DNA of 64,000 nucleotides from Oscillospiraceae bacterium (GTDB lineage: Bacteria > Bacillota > Clostridia > Oscillospirales > Oscillospiraceae): positions 1 through 64,000 of the forward strand of contig WRLE01000010.1 in assembly GCA_009777775.1 (NCBI GenBank), in the 5' to 3' direction. The position numbers and the translations under genes are program-made. Below, piece after piece: positions 52,211 through 60,388 of the stretch (position 1 is the stretch's first letter; every line of letters begins with the position of its first letter). The notes beneath the pieces were generated by a model, which was given only the letters and a program-made list of their open reading frames with translations, was not told the DNA's origin and searched no databases.

Positions 52211-52264
52211 TTATTCTTTGTTTAATTGTACAATCAATTCATCGTGTTCAATACCTAAATTATT
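52211..52264 (-). pseudogene. Remnant of a lipoprotein gene 3' end
   Basis: Read on the minus strand these bases encode NNLGIEHDELIVQLNKE and a stop. This matches the C-terminus of the lipoprotein at 53846-54481 (GLEHDELIVYMENN). A 22-bp core is identical (52230-52251 and 53865-53886). The two tails lie on either side of the leucine-rich-repeat gene. Confidence 0.7.
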
Positions 52265-52268
52265 GTTT

Positions 52269-52679
52269 TTATGGAAAAATCACAACCATTTTTGCTTCAT
52301 GATACCAAAATATTTCATCAACAAAGCTTTCAAATGCTCTCAGCGGTAACATGGTGAAATTGTCAACGATTACTGGAGCTTGATCTAATATAAATTCTTC
52401 ATCATTTATATAATAAGATAGCTCGTCAATTTTCATCTTAATGGTTGATTCATTGATAGTTGCAGTAATCGACCTATCAGCCTCATGCCAGATTACATTA
52501 CCACCCAAGATATTTTCAACCAGATATCGAAACGGCAACATAGTGCGACCATTGATTAGCATGGGAGCTTTTGGAAGTTCATCGACAACTGTATCGCCAT
52601 GTGTGACAAAATCTTGGTTTATTATCATCACCCAAGATATTTTCAACCAGATATCGAAACGGCAACATAGTGCGACCAT
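52269..52679 (-). pseudogene. C-terminal fragment of the LRR protein (copper amine oxidase N-like domain), out of frame
   Basis: This reading frame carries the intended C-terminus of the LRR gene upstream. From MIINQDFVTHGDTVVDEL it encodes an intact copper amine oxidase N-terminal-like (stalk) domain with two units, LINGRTMLPFRYLVENILGG and a second with IVDNFTMLPLRAFESF. It is out of frame with the LRR part because of a 127-bp tandem duplication. Translation by itself is unlikely, since its GTG start lies in the duplicated region without a site. Confidence 0.8.
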
Positions 52680-52755
52680 TGATTAGCATGGGAGCTTTTG
52701 GAAGTTCATCGACAACTGTATCGCCATGTGTGACAAAATCTTGGTTTATTATCAT
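52502..52755. repeat. 127-bp perfect tandem duplication breaking the LRR gene
   Basis: 52502-52628 and 52629-52755 are identical over all 127 bp. Since 127 is not a multiple of three, the second copy shifts the frame. Removing one copy restores a continuous frame from 53811 to 52269. Confidence 0.97.
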
Positions 52756-53811
52756 TGTAACTGGGTCAAGCTTGTACTCATCTATAACGAAAAATGGTAA
52801 GCCGTTTTCGTTGGCGAATGCTTCTGCTGTTGATGATTCATACCCAAATACTATGAAATAGTATGGGTACAATGGATTTAATACAAATGCTCTTTCGCCT
52901 ATTGTGGTTTGCGGATTGTAAAAAACCACACTTCGTAGATAAGATGATGCAAAAAAGGCTATCGGTTGTATAGTTTCTACACTTTCAGGGATTGTAATGC
53001 TTAAAAAGGCAGATTGTTGGAAAGCATTTGCTTCAATAGTTTTTAGTTTGTTAGGTAGAACAATAGATTTTAAGCTACGGCAGTTAGAAATAGCACAAAA
53101 ACTTATCGTTGTAAGATTCTCCGATAGTTTAATATCTGTAAGTGAACGACAATCTGAGAACGCAGCTCGTTCGATTTCTATTACATTGTCAGACATAATA
53201 ACAGTAAGCAAATTCCAATTATCCATAAATGCTTCTTCACCTATGCTGACAACAGAATCAGGTATAGAGAGCGTAGTCAAACCACAATTCATAAATGAGT
53301 AGCTTTCGATTCTAGAAAGGTTCTCCGGTAAAGAGACGCTCCAAAGATTCATGCAATATGCAAACGCATATTCCTCTATGGTTACTATACTATTTGGCAG
53401 CGTTAAATAATTCAGGCTCACACAGCGCATAAAAGCAGATGGTCCGATATATTCCAACCCCTCTGACAAGACGAGTGCTTTTAAGCCACGGCAAAATGCA
53501 AAAGCCGATTCGCCTATGTAAGATACACTTTCAGGGATTACAATACTTTCGATACTTTCTTTTTCATAAAACGCCCTTGGTGCAATTCTCGTAACCCGAT
53601 GACCGTTAATTTCGCTTGGTATCTGAAGCACTGCATCTGTTCCAGAATAGCCAACAATAGACGCTTCATTATCAATTATTATGTACTCGTAATCGATATG
53701 TTCATAAATGATAGATTCATCAATGGTGTTTGCACCTGTCATTAATGATAAATAAAATGCTAAAATTACGATTTTTAAAAAAATGATTAATTGTTTGCCT
53801 TTTTTTAACAT
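52579..53811 (-). CDS. Leucine-rich-repeat (BspA-like) surface protein, truncated by frameshift
   Basis: A 410-residue product. A signal peptide (LIIFLKIVILAFYLSLMTG) is followed by about a dozen LRR_5/BspA repeats of 23 residues (for example AFAFCRGLKALVLSEGLEYIG), then the start of a copper amine oxidase N-like domain. The last 16 residues, DDNKPRFCHTWRYSCR, come from the duplicated bases in a shifted frame. The intact form would be about 480 residues long. BspA-like proteins are secreted and often take part in attachment. AT-rich compared with flagellar genes, and bordered by copies of a lipoprotein tail. Confidence 0.85.
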   Translation of the reverse strand: MLKKGKQLIIFLKIVILAFYLSLMTGANTIDESIIYEHIDYEYIIIDNEASIVGYSGTDAVLQIPSEINGHRVTRIAPRAFYEKESIESIVIPESVSYIGESAFAFCRGLKALVLSEGLEYIGPSAFMRCVSLNYLTLPNSIVTIEEYAFAYCMNLWSVSLPENLSRIESYSFMNCGLTTLSIPDSVVSIGEEAFMDNWNLLTVIMSDNVIEIERAAFSDCRSLTDIKLSENLTTISFCAISNCRSLKSIVLPNKLKTIEANAFQQSAFLSITIPESVETIQPIAFFASSYLRSVVFYNPQTTIGERAFVLNPLYPYYFIVFGYESSTAEAFANENGLPFFVIDEYKLDPVTMIINQDFVTHGDTVVDELPKAPMLINGRTMLPFRYLVENILGDDNKPRFCHTWRYSCR

Positions 53812-53845
53812 AAAAAACCTCTTTAAATGCGATGTTTATACTACA

Positions 53846-54481
53846 TTAATTGTTTTCCATGTAAACAATCAATTCATCGTGTTCAAGACCCCAGTATACT
53901 GTATTACCTACTTTTTTTGCACCTACTTCAATCCCAAATATTAGTTCGTTTATTTGTTCGTTATTGTTTATAGGTATTATAATTTCAATGTATATGATAC
54001 CCTCTCCACCGCTACTCTCACCATATCTATTTCTAGCAATTTCTATAACTGTGGAATATTTTAAATCATTTTCACTTCCAGTATATAGTAGATTTATCAT
54101 TTCATTTCCAGCAACTAATTCCTCTGGAAGAGTACACAAGACATCCTTCACATAGCAACCATCTGGCAAAAAAAATGCAACACCACCCCAGTCACCAATT
54201 GGAATACTAACTTGCGCAACTATCTTGATATTATACACATCTATAGCAGACTGAGATACTAGTATGGTGCCTTGTACATATGATGATTCTTCAGATAAAC
54301 CTATTTCAAAACTGCTAGAGCCTACCAAGCGAGAATAGTCTGTCGCATGGTCATAATCTGTTGTATAGTTATTGTTACTAGATCTACAACCAATAAATAT
54401 AATGACAACAGAAAATGCTATAGTAATTATTGTTACCCATCTATGTACTGCACTTCTATATATCACAAAACGCATACACAT
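53846..54481 (-). CDS. Lipoprotein of unknown function
   Basis: A 211-residue predicted lipoprotein with a hydrophobic stretch and a lipobox-like IIFIGC (Cys about 32). The mature part is beta-rich, with GDWGGVAFFLPDGCYV and IIYIEIIIPIN. No family is recognised. It lies just upstream of the LRR gene on the same strand. Its last codons recur at 52211-52264 on the other side of that gene. Confidence 0.65.
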   Translation of the reverse strand: MCMRFVIYRSAVHRWVTIITIAFSVVIIFIGCRSSNNNYTTDYDHATDYSRLVGSSSFEIGLSEESSYVQGTILVSQSAIDVYNIKIVAQVSIPIGDWGGVAFFLPDGCYVKDVLCTLPEELVAGNEMINLLYTGSENDLKYSTVIEIARNRYGESSGGEGIIYIEIIIPINNNEQINELIFGIEVGAKKVGNTVYWGLEHDELIVYMENN

Positions 54482-54597
54482 CCCTCCAGTACATAAAACC
54501 TAATGGCACCATTAAGTAAGATAAAAATAAGCAGAGCGGTTAGTATAACGCAATTATCGTAACATTCATATATGTGAATGTCAAATAATTATAATAC

Positions 54598-54637
54598 AAA
54601 ATCTCATCACCCCGACTTTGCGGACTAATGAGATTTT
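54598..54637 (-). terminator. Terminator after the SwrB-like gene
   Basis: AAAATCTCAT and ATGAGATTTT make a perfect 10-bp stem around a 20-nt loop; on the minus strand a TTTTGTATTATAATTATTT run follows. Confidence 0.8.
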
Positions 54638-54727
54638 TCGGTCACTGGCTCACTCTTAAATGACAATTTTTATATTGCTTATATCAAGGTCTACCAGTAT
54701 TTATATTCTTTTATACTATCTATCCCA

Positions 54728-55423
54728 TCAACCGCTTGCCATGTGGGCTACTAGGTCTATTACTAGTTTTACTTCGTTTTGGGTTATGCCTAGCTCTTGG
54801 GCTATTTGGGCTTGGGTTTTTCCTTCTTCGGCTAGGGTTAGTATGGCATCTTTGTTGCTTTTTCCTTGAATGTTGCCTTGAATGGTTGATGGTGGTGATT
54901 GGGGTTCATTGTCTGGGTCATCGTCCAATAATCGTTGAACAACCTCGCCATTGTCACCATCGCCAACGATATAATCTGCGCTTCTACCAACCGGACTTCT
55001 CACCATTCTCTCTGCTCGCTCCAGCACCTCGCTGGCAGCTCTAATCCGTGTAGCATCCACTGTCATTGGCATTGCTGGAGCTCTTGCTGTTTCTAGTATG
55101 GGTACGAAAGCAGGCTCTTCCTCGATGCGCTCTATTATCGCTTCTTCCATTCGTAGTTCTTGCAAACGTGCTTGGGAAGCGGTAAATGTAGCAGCTGCTC
55201 GGCTCTCGTATTCTTTTATATCATCCATGGCTGCGGCAATTTGTTCGGTAAATTCATCCATTATACTCTCAATAGTCTGATACAGCTGGAGGATATTCGA
55301 TTCTTTTTCTTCCAAAAGCTTTCGTTGCCGCTTCACATTCCCAAAAAGCAGCTTATACAATATCCCAATCAAGCATACCAACGCCGCAATAAACAAAGCA
55401 AAGGCATAGTAAGTTATTCCCAT
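54728..55423 (-). CDS. SwrB/YlxL-like (DUF6115-type) membrane protein
   Basis: A 231-residue protein with an N-terminal transmembrane helix (YYAFALFIAALVCLIGILYKLL), a coiled coil (about 35-100), a variable acidic region and a C-terminal helix-turn-helix-like segment (KDAILTLAEEGKTQAQIAQELGITQNEVKLVIDLV). This order matches SwrB/YlxL of Bacillus, encoded directly after sigD, which helps to activate the flagellar export gate. Here sigD lies three genes upstream. Confidence 0.75.
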   Translation of the reverse strand: MGITYYAFALFIAALVCLIGILYKLLFGNVKRQRKLLEEKESNILQLYQTIESIMDEFTEQIAAAMDDIKEYESRAAATFTASQARLQELRMEEAIIERIEEEPAFVPILETARAPAMPMTVDATRIRAASEVLERAERMVRSPVGRSADYIVGDGDNGEVVQRLLDDDPDNEPQSPPSTIQGNIQGKSNKDAILTLAEEGKTQAQIAQELGITQNEVKLVIDLVAHMASG

Positions 55424-55480
55424 TATAAATCATCCTCAATTTATTTAAGTTACTGTAATGATGTTTGCAGAGCATATCTT

Positions 55481-55562
55481 GTTCCAGTTAAGTATTTTTA
55501 TTTTTTTATGCGGCTTTGCTCGTAACTTTTAGCACACAAAAATAAAAATACTTAACTGGAAC
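55481..55562. repeat. Perfect 25-bp inverted repeat
   Basis: 55481-55505 and 55538-55562 are perfect inverted copies (GTTCCAGTTAAG outer part, then T/A runs) around a 32-nt loop. Located between two minus-strand genes. It may be a terminator with A/T flanks or a small mobile element. Confidence 0.92.
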
Positions 55563-55575
55563 ACATGAGTCTTTA

Positions 55576-55893
55576 TTATATAGTGATGTCGATTATATTT
55601 TTGCTGGGTGGTACTAGAAAGTCCAAATCTGGGTTGCTATCTTCAGAGTCCTCGTAACCGCTCCCATCATCATATGCAGCACCGCCACCGCCATCGCCAT
55701 CGGGCAGCATTTCCACCTGCTCGGTATCGATGGTACCAGCGACCTTTGATTGGTTTTCGGCATCATTGATGATTTCCCGCTGTGCCAAGGCATCCTGCGC
55801 CACTTCGGGCTTTTTCTGCAAAGCACTACTATCTCTAGCAAAATCAGCAGTTCTTGCCACCATTATTTGATTATCAATGCTTTTTATGGACAC
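55576..55893 (-). CDS. Small acidic protein of unknown function in the flagellar run
   Basis: A 105-residue hydrophilic protein without signal or membrane segment. The N-terminal SIKSIDNQIMVARTADFARD looks like a short amphipathic helix; the rest is acidic and Gly/Asp-rich (GDGGGGAAYDDGSGYEDSEDSN) and ends in PPSKNIIDITI. I do not recognise a family. It lies between fapA and the SwrB-like gene, with heptamer arrays upstream, and may be flagellar. It is preceded by AAGGGTTGGTGAT. Confidence 0.6.
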   Translation of the reverse strand: MSIKSIDNQIMVARTADFARDSSALQKKPEVAQDALAQREIINDAENQSKVAGTIDTEQVEMLPDGDGGGGAAYDDGSGYEDSEDSNPDLDFLVPPSKNIIDITI

Positions 55894-55929
55894 ATTATCA
55901 CCAACCCTTCAGGTTAATTAATGATTAAT

Positions 55930-55957
55930 AATGAACGATGAACAATGAACGATGAAC
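55930..55957. repeat. AATGAAC/GATGAAC heptamer array, four units
   Basis: Four tandem heptamers, the reverse complement of the GTTCATT family at 32731-32758. Confidence 0.9.
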
Positions 55958-55972
55958 GATTCCTGCGGTTTC

Positions 55973-55996
55973 GGGCGAATTGCCATTCGCCCCTAC
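55973..55996. repeat. REP-like palindrome, GGGCGAAT family
   Basis: A perfect 8-bp stem GGGCGAAT/ATTCGCCC with a TGCC loop, followed by CCTAC. A degenerate relative is at 39079-39098. Confidence 0.85.
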
Positions 55997-55997
55997 G

Positions 55998-56027
55998 TTC
56001 CTAATTCCTAATTCCTAATTCCTAATT
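55998..56027. repeat. TTCCTAA heptamer array, four units
   Basis: Four exact tandem TTCCTAA units directly after the palindrome, upstream of the small acidic gene. Confidence 0.92.
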
Positions 56028-56044
56028 CATACATCCCTACGTTT

Positions 56045-57826
56045 CTAATTCCGTTTTATTTCACAGGGGGTGTATGATACTTGGCCTTCTTTGAATTTGA
56101 ATGTGGCGTATTGGATGTCGTCGTGTACTTTTAGCGTGTCGGTGCCGATTATTATTCTGGCTCCGGCGTATACTGTATCAAATACATGGATTCTGCCGCT
56201 GATGGCGTGTTCCAATTCATCTTTCAAATCGTTGATTTCCCTTGTATAAACAGCCATTTGCTCCGTGTTGTTTTTTCTGTTTTCTTTACCGGAACGATAA
56301 AGCTTGTCATAGGTTTCCTCATCGAGTTTTTCTTTTGCTCGTGATAAATATGTATCAAGCTGGTCCAGCTTCGTCATTTCTCCTGCCAGCTTCTCCATTT
56401 CCTTTTCCAGTTCCGAAAGCTTCGCTCGCTTGTATGGCATAACGCCCACTTCCACTTCCGTTTGCGCCTGGGAAACCGAACCTATGGAATTGGCGACTAT
56501 TTCATCGGCGGCAATTGCTCGCCCACCTATGATACTGCCCCGCTTTCCCTTTGCGTGGAGAGACTCGCCTGCCTCAATAAGGCTGTGAATGCTTGCATCC
56601 ACTGTGATTGTCCCACCTGCTATCGCTGTACCCCTTTCGATATAAAGCATGGAAATTGACCCTGCTGCTTCTATCCTACCCCTGTCCATGCCCTGCATAC
56701 CGCGCTTGACTTCCACATTGCCGCCTGAAATGATTTCTGAAGCCTCCACCACTCCACCTATGACAACACCCCCGGAAGCCTTTATTACATGCCCTGACAG
56801 CACGTTTCCGCTCACTTGTACACTACCGTCAAAATCAATATTACCGACACCCACGTCCACATCGCCGTCAATCATATATATATTTGTCACATTGACCGAG
56901 CCATGTATATATTCCACCATTCCCGATGTTTCTGCGAACATTTCCGTCTTGTCTGCATTTATTATAACATTTTTACCCTTTGGCAGGGTTACATTTTTTC
57001 CAGGACGCTGCTTGATGACTTTACCCTTCACCGTTGAGCCAGCAGTCCCCTCGGTTGCCACTGTTCTTGACACAAGAAGCTGACCTTCGTTGCAGGGTAC
57101 AAAAAGGCTTAAATCTTTATAATCGACTTTTCCATCTTCCAACTCCCTGGGTCTCCCCGTTGCCGGGTCTGTCTGGAAATTAAAAACAAGCTTTCCGTTT
57201 TCCCCGTCCACAGCTTGAGTAGCTGTAGCAACCACAATGCTTTGCCCATATTTTTTCCCTTGCAATACTTCCGAAAGTGCTTGCTCATCCAAGCCATGGG
57301 TCACACCGGCTTGCAAAATCTTTTCCTTTGCCGCTTCCAGACCTATTTCCGCGCCCCCTGGTTCTGGAGCTAAAAGTGTCACCCTTGCTTCCATTTCATA
57401 CTGGGGTATTTCCACAGTGATGTCTTCACCGAAAAAAAACTCTTCTTGATCCGGTGCTATCCTTGCTCTTCCAACCCGCTCAATTAGAAGCAGCTGCACG
57501 CTTGCCTCGTCCAGTCGGGTCAAGTTTTTCCGTACGATATATTGGGATATGGCAAGTCTGTCCAATTCTTTTCCCAGCCCTCGCTCCCGATATAGTTCCA
57601 GATATACCCCATCAGATTCATAATAAAGCCCAAAGCTGGCATCCAAATCCGCCAACTGCCCCTTTGTTCCATTAAAGGCAAACACGCGAAACTCCGAGTT
57701 TTCATCGTCTTCGCTGATTGTTTCAAAGACAATATCGTTTTTATTAGAATCAAAATAGTCCGCCGCCATTGCTTCTGCAGCCTCGCGACTATTGGCTGTA
57801 AAAATCCTAGTTTTAGATTTACCCAT
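56045..57826 (-). CDS. fapA: FapA family (DUF342) flagellar-associated protein
   Basis: A 593-residue protein. The N-terminal part (SKTRIFTANSREAAEAMAADYF) resembles a Jag_N-like domain; the middle (about 230-440) is the DUF342 beta-helix, with repeated VSGNV/GGVVIGGVVEA-type strands; a coiled coil (about 460-540) follows. FapA proteins are found beside flagellar and polar-placement genes; their exact role is unclear. It stands after sigD on the same strand. Confidence 0.88.
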   Translation of the reverse strand: MGKSKTRIFTANSREAAEAMAADYFDSNKNDIVFETISEDDENSEFRVFAFNGTKGQLADLDASFGLYYESDGVYLELYRERGLGKELDRLAISQYIVRKNLTRLDEASVQLLLIERVGRARIAPDQEEFFFGEDITVEIPQYEMEARVTLLAPEPGGAEIGLEAAKEKILQAGVTHGLDEQALSEVLQGKKYGQSIVVATATQAVDGENGKLVFNFQTDPATGRPRELEDGKVDYKDLSLFVPCNEGQLLVSRTVATEGTAGSTVKGKVIKQRPGKNVTLPKGKNVIINADKTEMFAETSGMVEYIHGSVNVTNIYMIDGDVDVGVGNIDFDGSVQVSGNVLSGHVIKASGGVVIGGVVEASEIISGGNVEVKRGMQGMDRGRIEAAGSISMLYIERGTAIAGGTITVDASIHSLIEAGESLHAKGKRGSIIGGRAIAADEIVANSIGSVSQAQTEVEVGVMPYKRAKLSELEKEMEKLAGEMTKLDQLDTYLSRAKEKLDEETYDKLYRSGKENRKNNTEQMAVYTREINDLKDELEHAISGRIHVFDTVYAGARIIIGTDTLKVHDDIQYATFKFKEGQVSYTPCEIKRN

Positions 57827-57925
57827 GTAAATATCCTCTACGGGGGACTTTCTGACATGAGCACATACTTACAAAAGCCCCTCAGAAATCCCTAACTTTT
57901 ATTCTTGCCACCACCAGTTACTAGC

Positions 57926-58699
57926 TTATATGAGTTTTTCCAACTTTGTGCGCATTTTTGACAACACCTTTGAGTGTATCTGAGAAACTCGCGATTCTGT
58001 CACTTGTAAAATATCAGCAATTTCCTTTAGGAGTAAACCTTCGTAATAGTAAAGTGTTATCACCAACCGCTCTTTTTCGGGCAGAGTGTCTATAACATCC
58101 CTCAAAAGCTCTTTTCTCTCATTATTGAGTAGCTCATCTTCGGGAGTATTCAAATCCGGACTTTTAATTTCCACTTCCGAATTACCCGAACTGAGAGCAT
58201 CTTCGAAATTCACCAGGTTGAACATATGGGATTGGGTGAGAATCTTTTGCACCTGCTCAACTTGCATTCCAAGGGATGCAGCCACCTCTTTATCGGCAGG
58301 GCGACCTGGGTTCATATTTTCAAAGGTCTCATATGCGCTGGTTATTGCGCTGATTTTTTTCCGAAGGCTGGGAGAAGCCCAGTCTTGGGAACGCATATAG
58401 TCTAGTATTTCGCCGCGTATCCTGGTAACGGCATAGGTCTCGAATTTTACTTCGTGTTTCAGCTCGAATTTTTCCACAGCATCAATCAAGCCAAGCATTC
58501 CGCAGCTCACTAGATCGTCATATTCATTGTAGTTATTATACTTGGGCATCATGCGTCTGACGATCCATTTCACAAGATATCCGTAGCTTAAAAGCAATTC
58601 GTTTTTTGCATCAATACAGCCGGAATTCTTGTAGACCACCCATAAACTCGATAGTTCATCAGGAGTCAATCTTGGTTTCGTTTCATTCATTTCTACCAT
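57926..58699 (-). CDS. sigD: RNA polymerase sigma-28 factor SigD (FliA/WhiG family)
   Basis: A 257-residue flagellar sigma factor. Region 2 (YDDLVSCGMLGLIDAVEKFELKHEVKFETYAVTRIRGEILDYMRSQDW) and region 4 (LPEKERLVITLYYYEGLLLKEIADILQVTESRVSQIHSKVL) are complete, with a WhiG/FliA-like region 3. It should read the TAAA-N15-TCCGATAA promoter before fliF and is the target of FlgM at 49542-49826. The GGTGAT site fits the ATG at 58699. Confidence 0.96.
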   Translation of the reverse strand: MVEMNETKPRLTPDELSSLWVVYKNSGCIDAKNELLLSYGYLVKWIVRRMMPKYNNYNEYDDLVSCGMLGLIDAVEKFELKHEVKFETYAVTRIRGEILDYMRSQDWASPSLRKKISAITSAYETFENMNPGRPADKEVAASLGMQVEQVQKILTQSHMFNLVNFEDALSSGNSEVEIKSPDLNTPEDELLNNERKELLRDVIDTLPEKERLVITLYYYEGLLLKEIADILQVTESRVSQIHSKVLSKMRTKLEKLI

Positions 58700-58779
58700 A
58701 TCTAATCACCATCCCGGGTTATAGGTGCGAAGCACCTGTATTTTTGTATTATTTATCATTTATTTACTAGCTAAGGTCG

Positions 58780-59493
58780 CTACTCCTCGCCAACAATCAA
58801 TTTTTCCTGAACAATCCTCTTTTGCTGTTCTGTTAAAATGTACTTTGTTAAAAAATCGTTTTTTGATTTAGTAAGCCCGAAAAGTTGCATTCCAACATTG
58901 TATATGCCGGATTCCGGAGTAAGAACAGATCGGACCACCCTTCCGCATACCAGAAACGGTGCGGAATCACCTTTGAAGCCATCGAAATATAGCTTCAGCA
59001 TATATCTCTCATCGCGTTTACACTCCCATTTTGTTGTCAGTAGCCCGATGCCTGCAACGCTTATGTCTTTTGCCCTGGCATCTGCCAATCTTGCCGCTTC
59101 CTCAATGTCCTCCCGCAAGGCAAGAGTCAGTTCGGCACCTTCGGTATATTCAAAAAGCACAGTATCGATGCTGTTTACGGGTAAGCGGTAATACTCGCGC
59201 CTTTGATCCTTTTCCGGGTCTGTCAATATCTCTATAACCGGATACTGGGTCTCATTTTTTGTAACAATATCAACAACCCTCGCTAGAACAATATATCTAC
59301 CTGATATTCTATAAAAAACTACATATACTTCGTCATACAGCCTCAGATGCATTTGCGTCTGTCTATATATCGGTGCGGAAATCATAACTAAGCCATTTCT
59401 ATCTATATCATCTACCCTTGCCAGGTAGAACTGTTTTCCATCCACCGTTAAATCGATTTTGTCGCCAACTACAATGGTAGTATCATTTTGCAT
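58780..59493 (-). CDS. PilZ domain protein, YcgR-like flagellar brake
   Basis: A 237-residue protein with an N-terminal YcgR-like domain (about 5-95) and a C-terminal PilZ domain. The cyclic-di-GMP-binding residues are visible as the QRREYYRLPV motif (RxxxR) and DISVAGIGL (D-x-S-x-x-G). It is expected to slow the motor when cyclic-di-GMP is high (as YpfA/MotI). Between flhG and sigD. The HD-GYP phosphodiesterase at 25525-26592 could oppose it. Confidence 0.92.
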   Translation of the reverse strand: MQNDTTIVVGDKIDLTVDGKQFYLARVDDIDRNGLVMISAPIYRQTQMHLRLYDEVYVVFYRISGRYIVLARVVDIVTKNETQYPVIEILTDPEKDQRREYYRLPVNSIDTVLFEYTEGAELTLALREDIEEAARLADARAKDISVAGIGLLTTKWECKRDERYMLKLYFDGFKGDSAPFLVCGRVVRSVLTPESGIYNVGMQLFGLTKSKNDFLTKYILTEQQKRIVQEKLIVGEE

Positions 59494-59518
59494 ACTATTT
59501 TTTCCTCGTTTGATATGT

Positions 59519-60385
59519 TTATTTCGTTAATTGCTCTCGTTTTTCACCCATGATTTTATTAAAAACTCTAGACAGTAGCCCACTTGATGCATTTTCGCTG
59601 GGTATTTCCAGTATCGATTTCGCAATTCGCTCAATTTCCCTTGATGTTTCTGAAAGAGGAGCACTTACTGAAATTGGTATCTGCCTCTTAATCGATTGGG
59701 GTATGCTCTGGTCATACATTATTTGCCCCATGGGGGAGATATTTTTTCCCAAATGCCTTCCCACCACTTCTATGAAACCATCTTGGACTCGCAAGGCTTC
59801 TTTTTTTGATTCGCATTTATTCATGAGAATATGTATCTGATGGGAACGATTGGATTTCACAATGGTTTTCACCAGAGCATATGCGTCTAATATGGAAGTT
59901 GGTTCAGGCGTTGTCACCACAAGTGTTTCCGATGAAGCCAACACCAGCTTTACTATGTTGTCATTGATTCCAGCTCCAGTATCGATGATTATCACATCAA
60001 CAGCGGTTTCTATTTGGACGAGTCCTTCGATTAAGCCACCAAGTTGGGCTTCATCAATATTTAGCAAGTCGTTTACACCAGAACCACCGGATATGAACCT
60101 CACTCCCTCGTAACCATACTGGATAATTTCATGGAGTGCTCTCTCACCTCGCAGGAAGTGGCTCACATCATATTTCGTCGCCACACCCAGCATTACATCC
60201 ACATTTGCTAGACCAAAATCCGCATCAACTATGAGTACGCGCATCCCAAGCCGGCTCATGGCTACTGCTAGGTTTACGGATATTGTCGATTTTCCAACCC
60301 CGCCTTTGCCGCTAGCCACTGAGATAACCCTGATGTCATTGGATTTTCCAACAAGCTCTCTTAAGTTTTGCGCTTGATCAGCCAT
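59519..60385 (-). CDS. flhG: Flagellar number/placement ATPase FlhG (MinD-like)
   Basis: A 288-residue MinD/ParA-type ATPase. The deviant Walker A ASGKGGVGKSTISVNLA, the LIVDADFGLANVDVMLG segment and VDVIIIDTGAG are clear. The C-terminus has a membrane-targeting amphipathic end. It works with FlhF to set flagellar position and number. It starts 3 bp after flhF. Confidence 0.95.
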   Translation of the reverse strand: MADQAQNLRELVGKSNDIRVISVASGKGGVGKSTISVNLAVAMSRLGMRVLIVDADFGLANVDVMLGVATKYDVSHFLRGERALHEIIQYGYEGVRFISGGSGVNDLLNIDEAQLGGLIEGLVQIETAVDVIIIDTGAGINDNIVKLVLASSETLVVTTPEPTSILDAYALVKTIVKSNRSHQIHILMNKCESKKEALRVQDGFIEVVGRHLGKNISPMGQIMYDQSIPQSIKRQIPISVSAPLSETSREIERIAKSILEIPSENASSGLLSRVFNKIMGEKREQLTK

Positions 60386-60388
60386 ACG

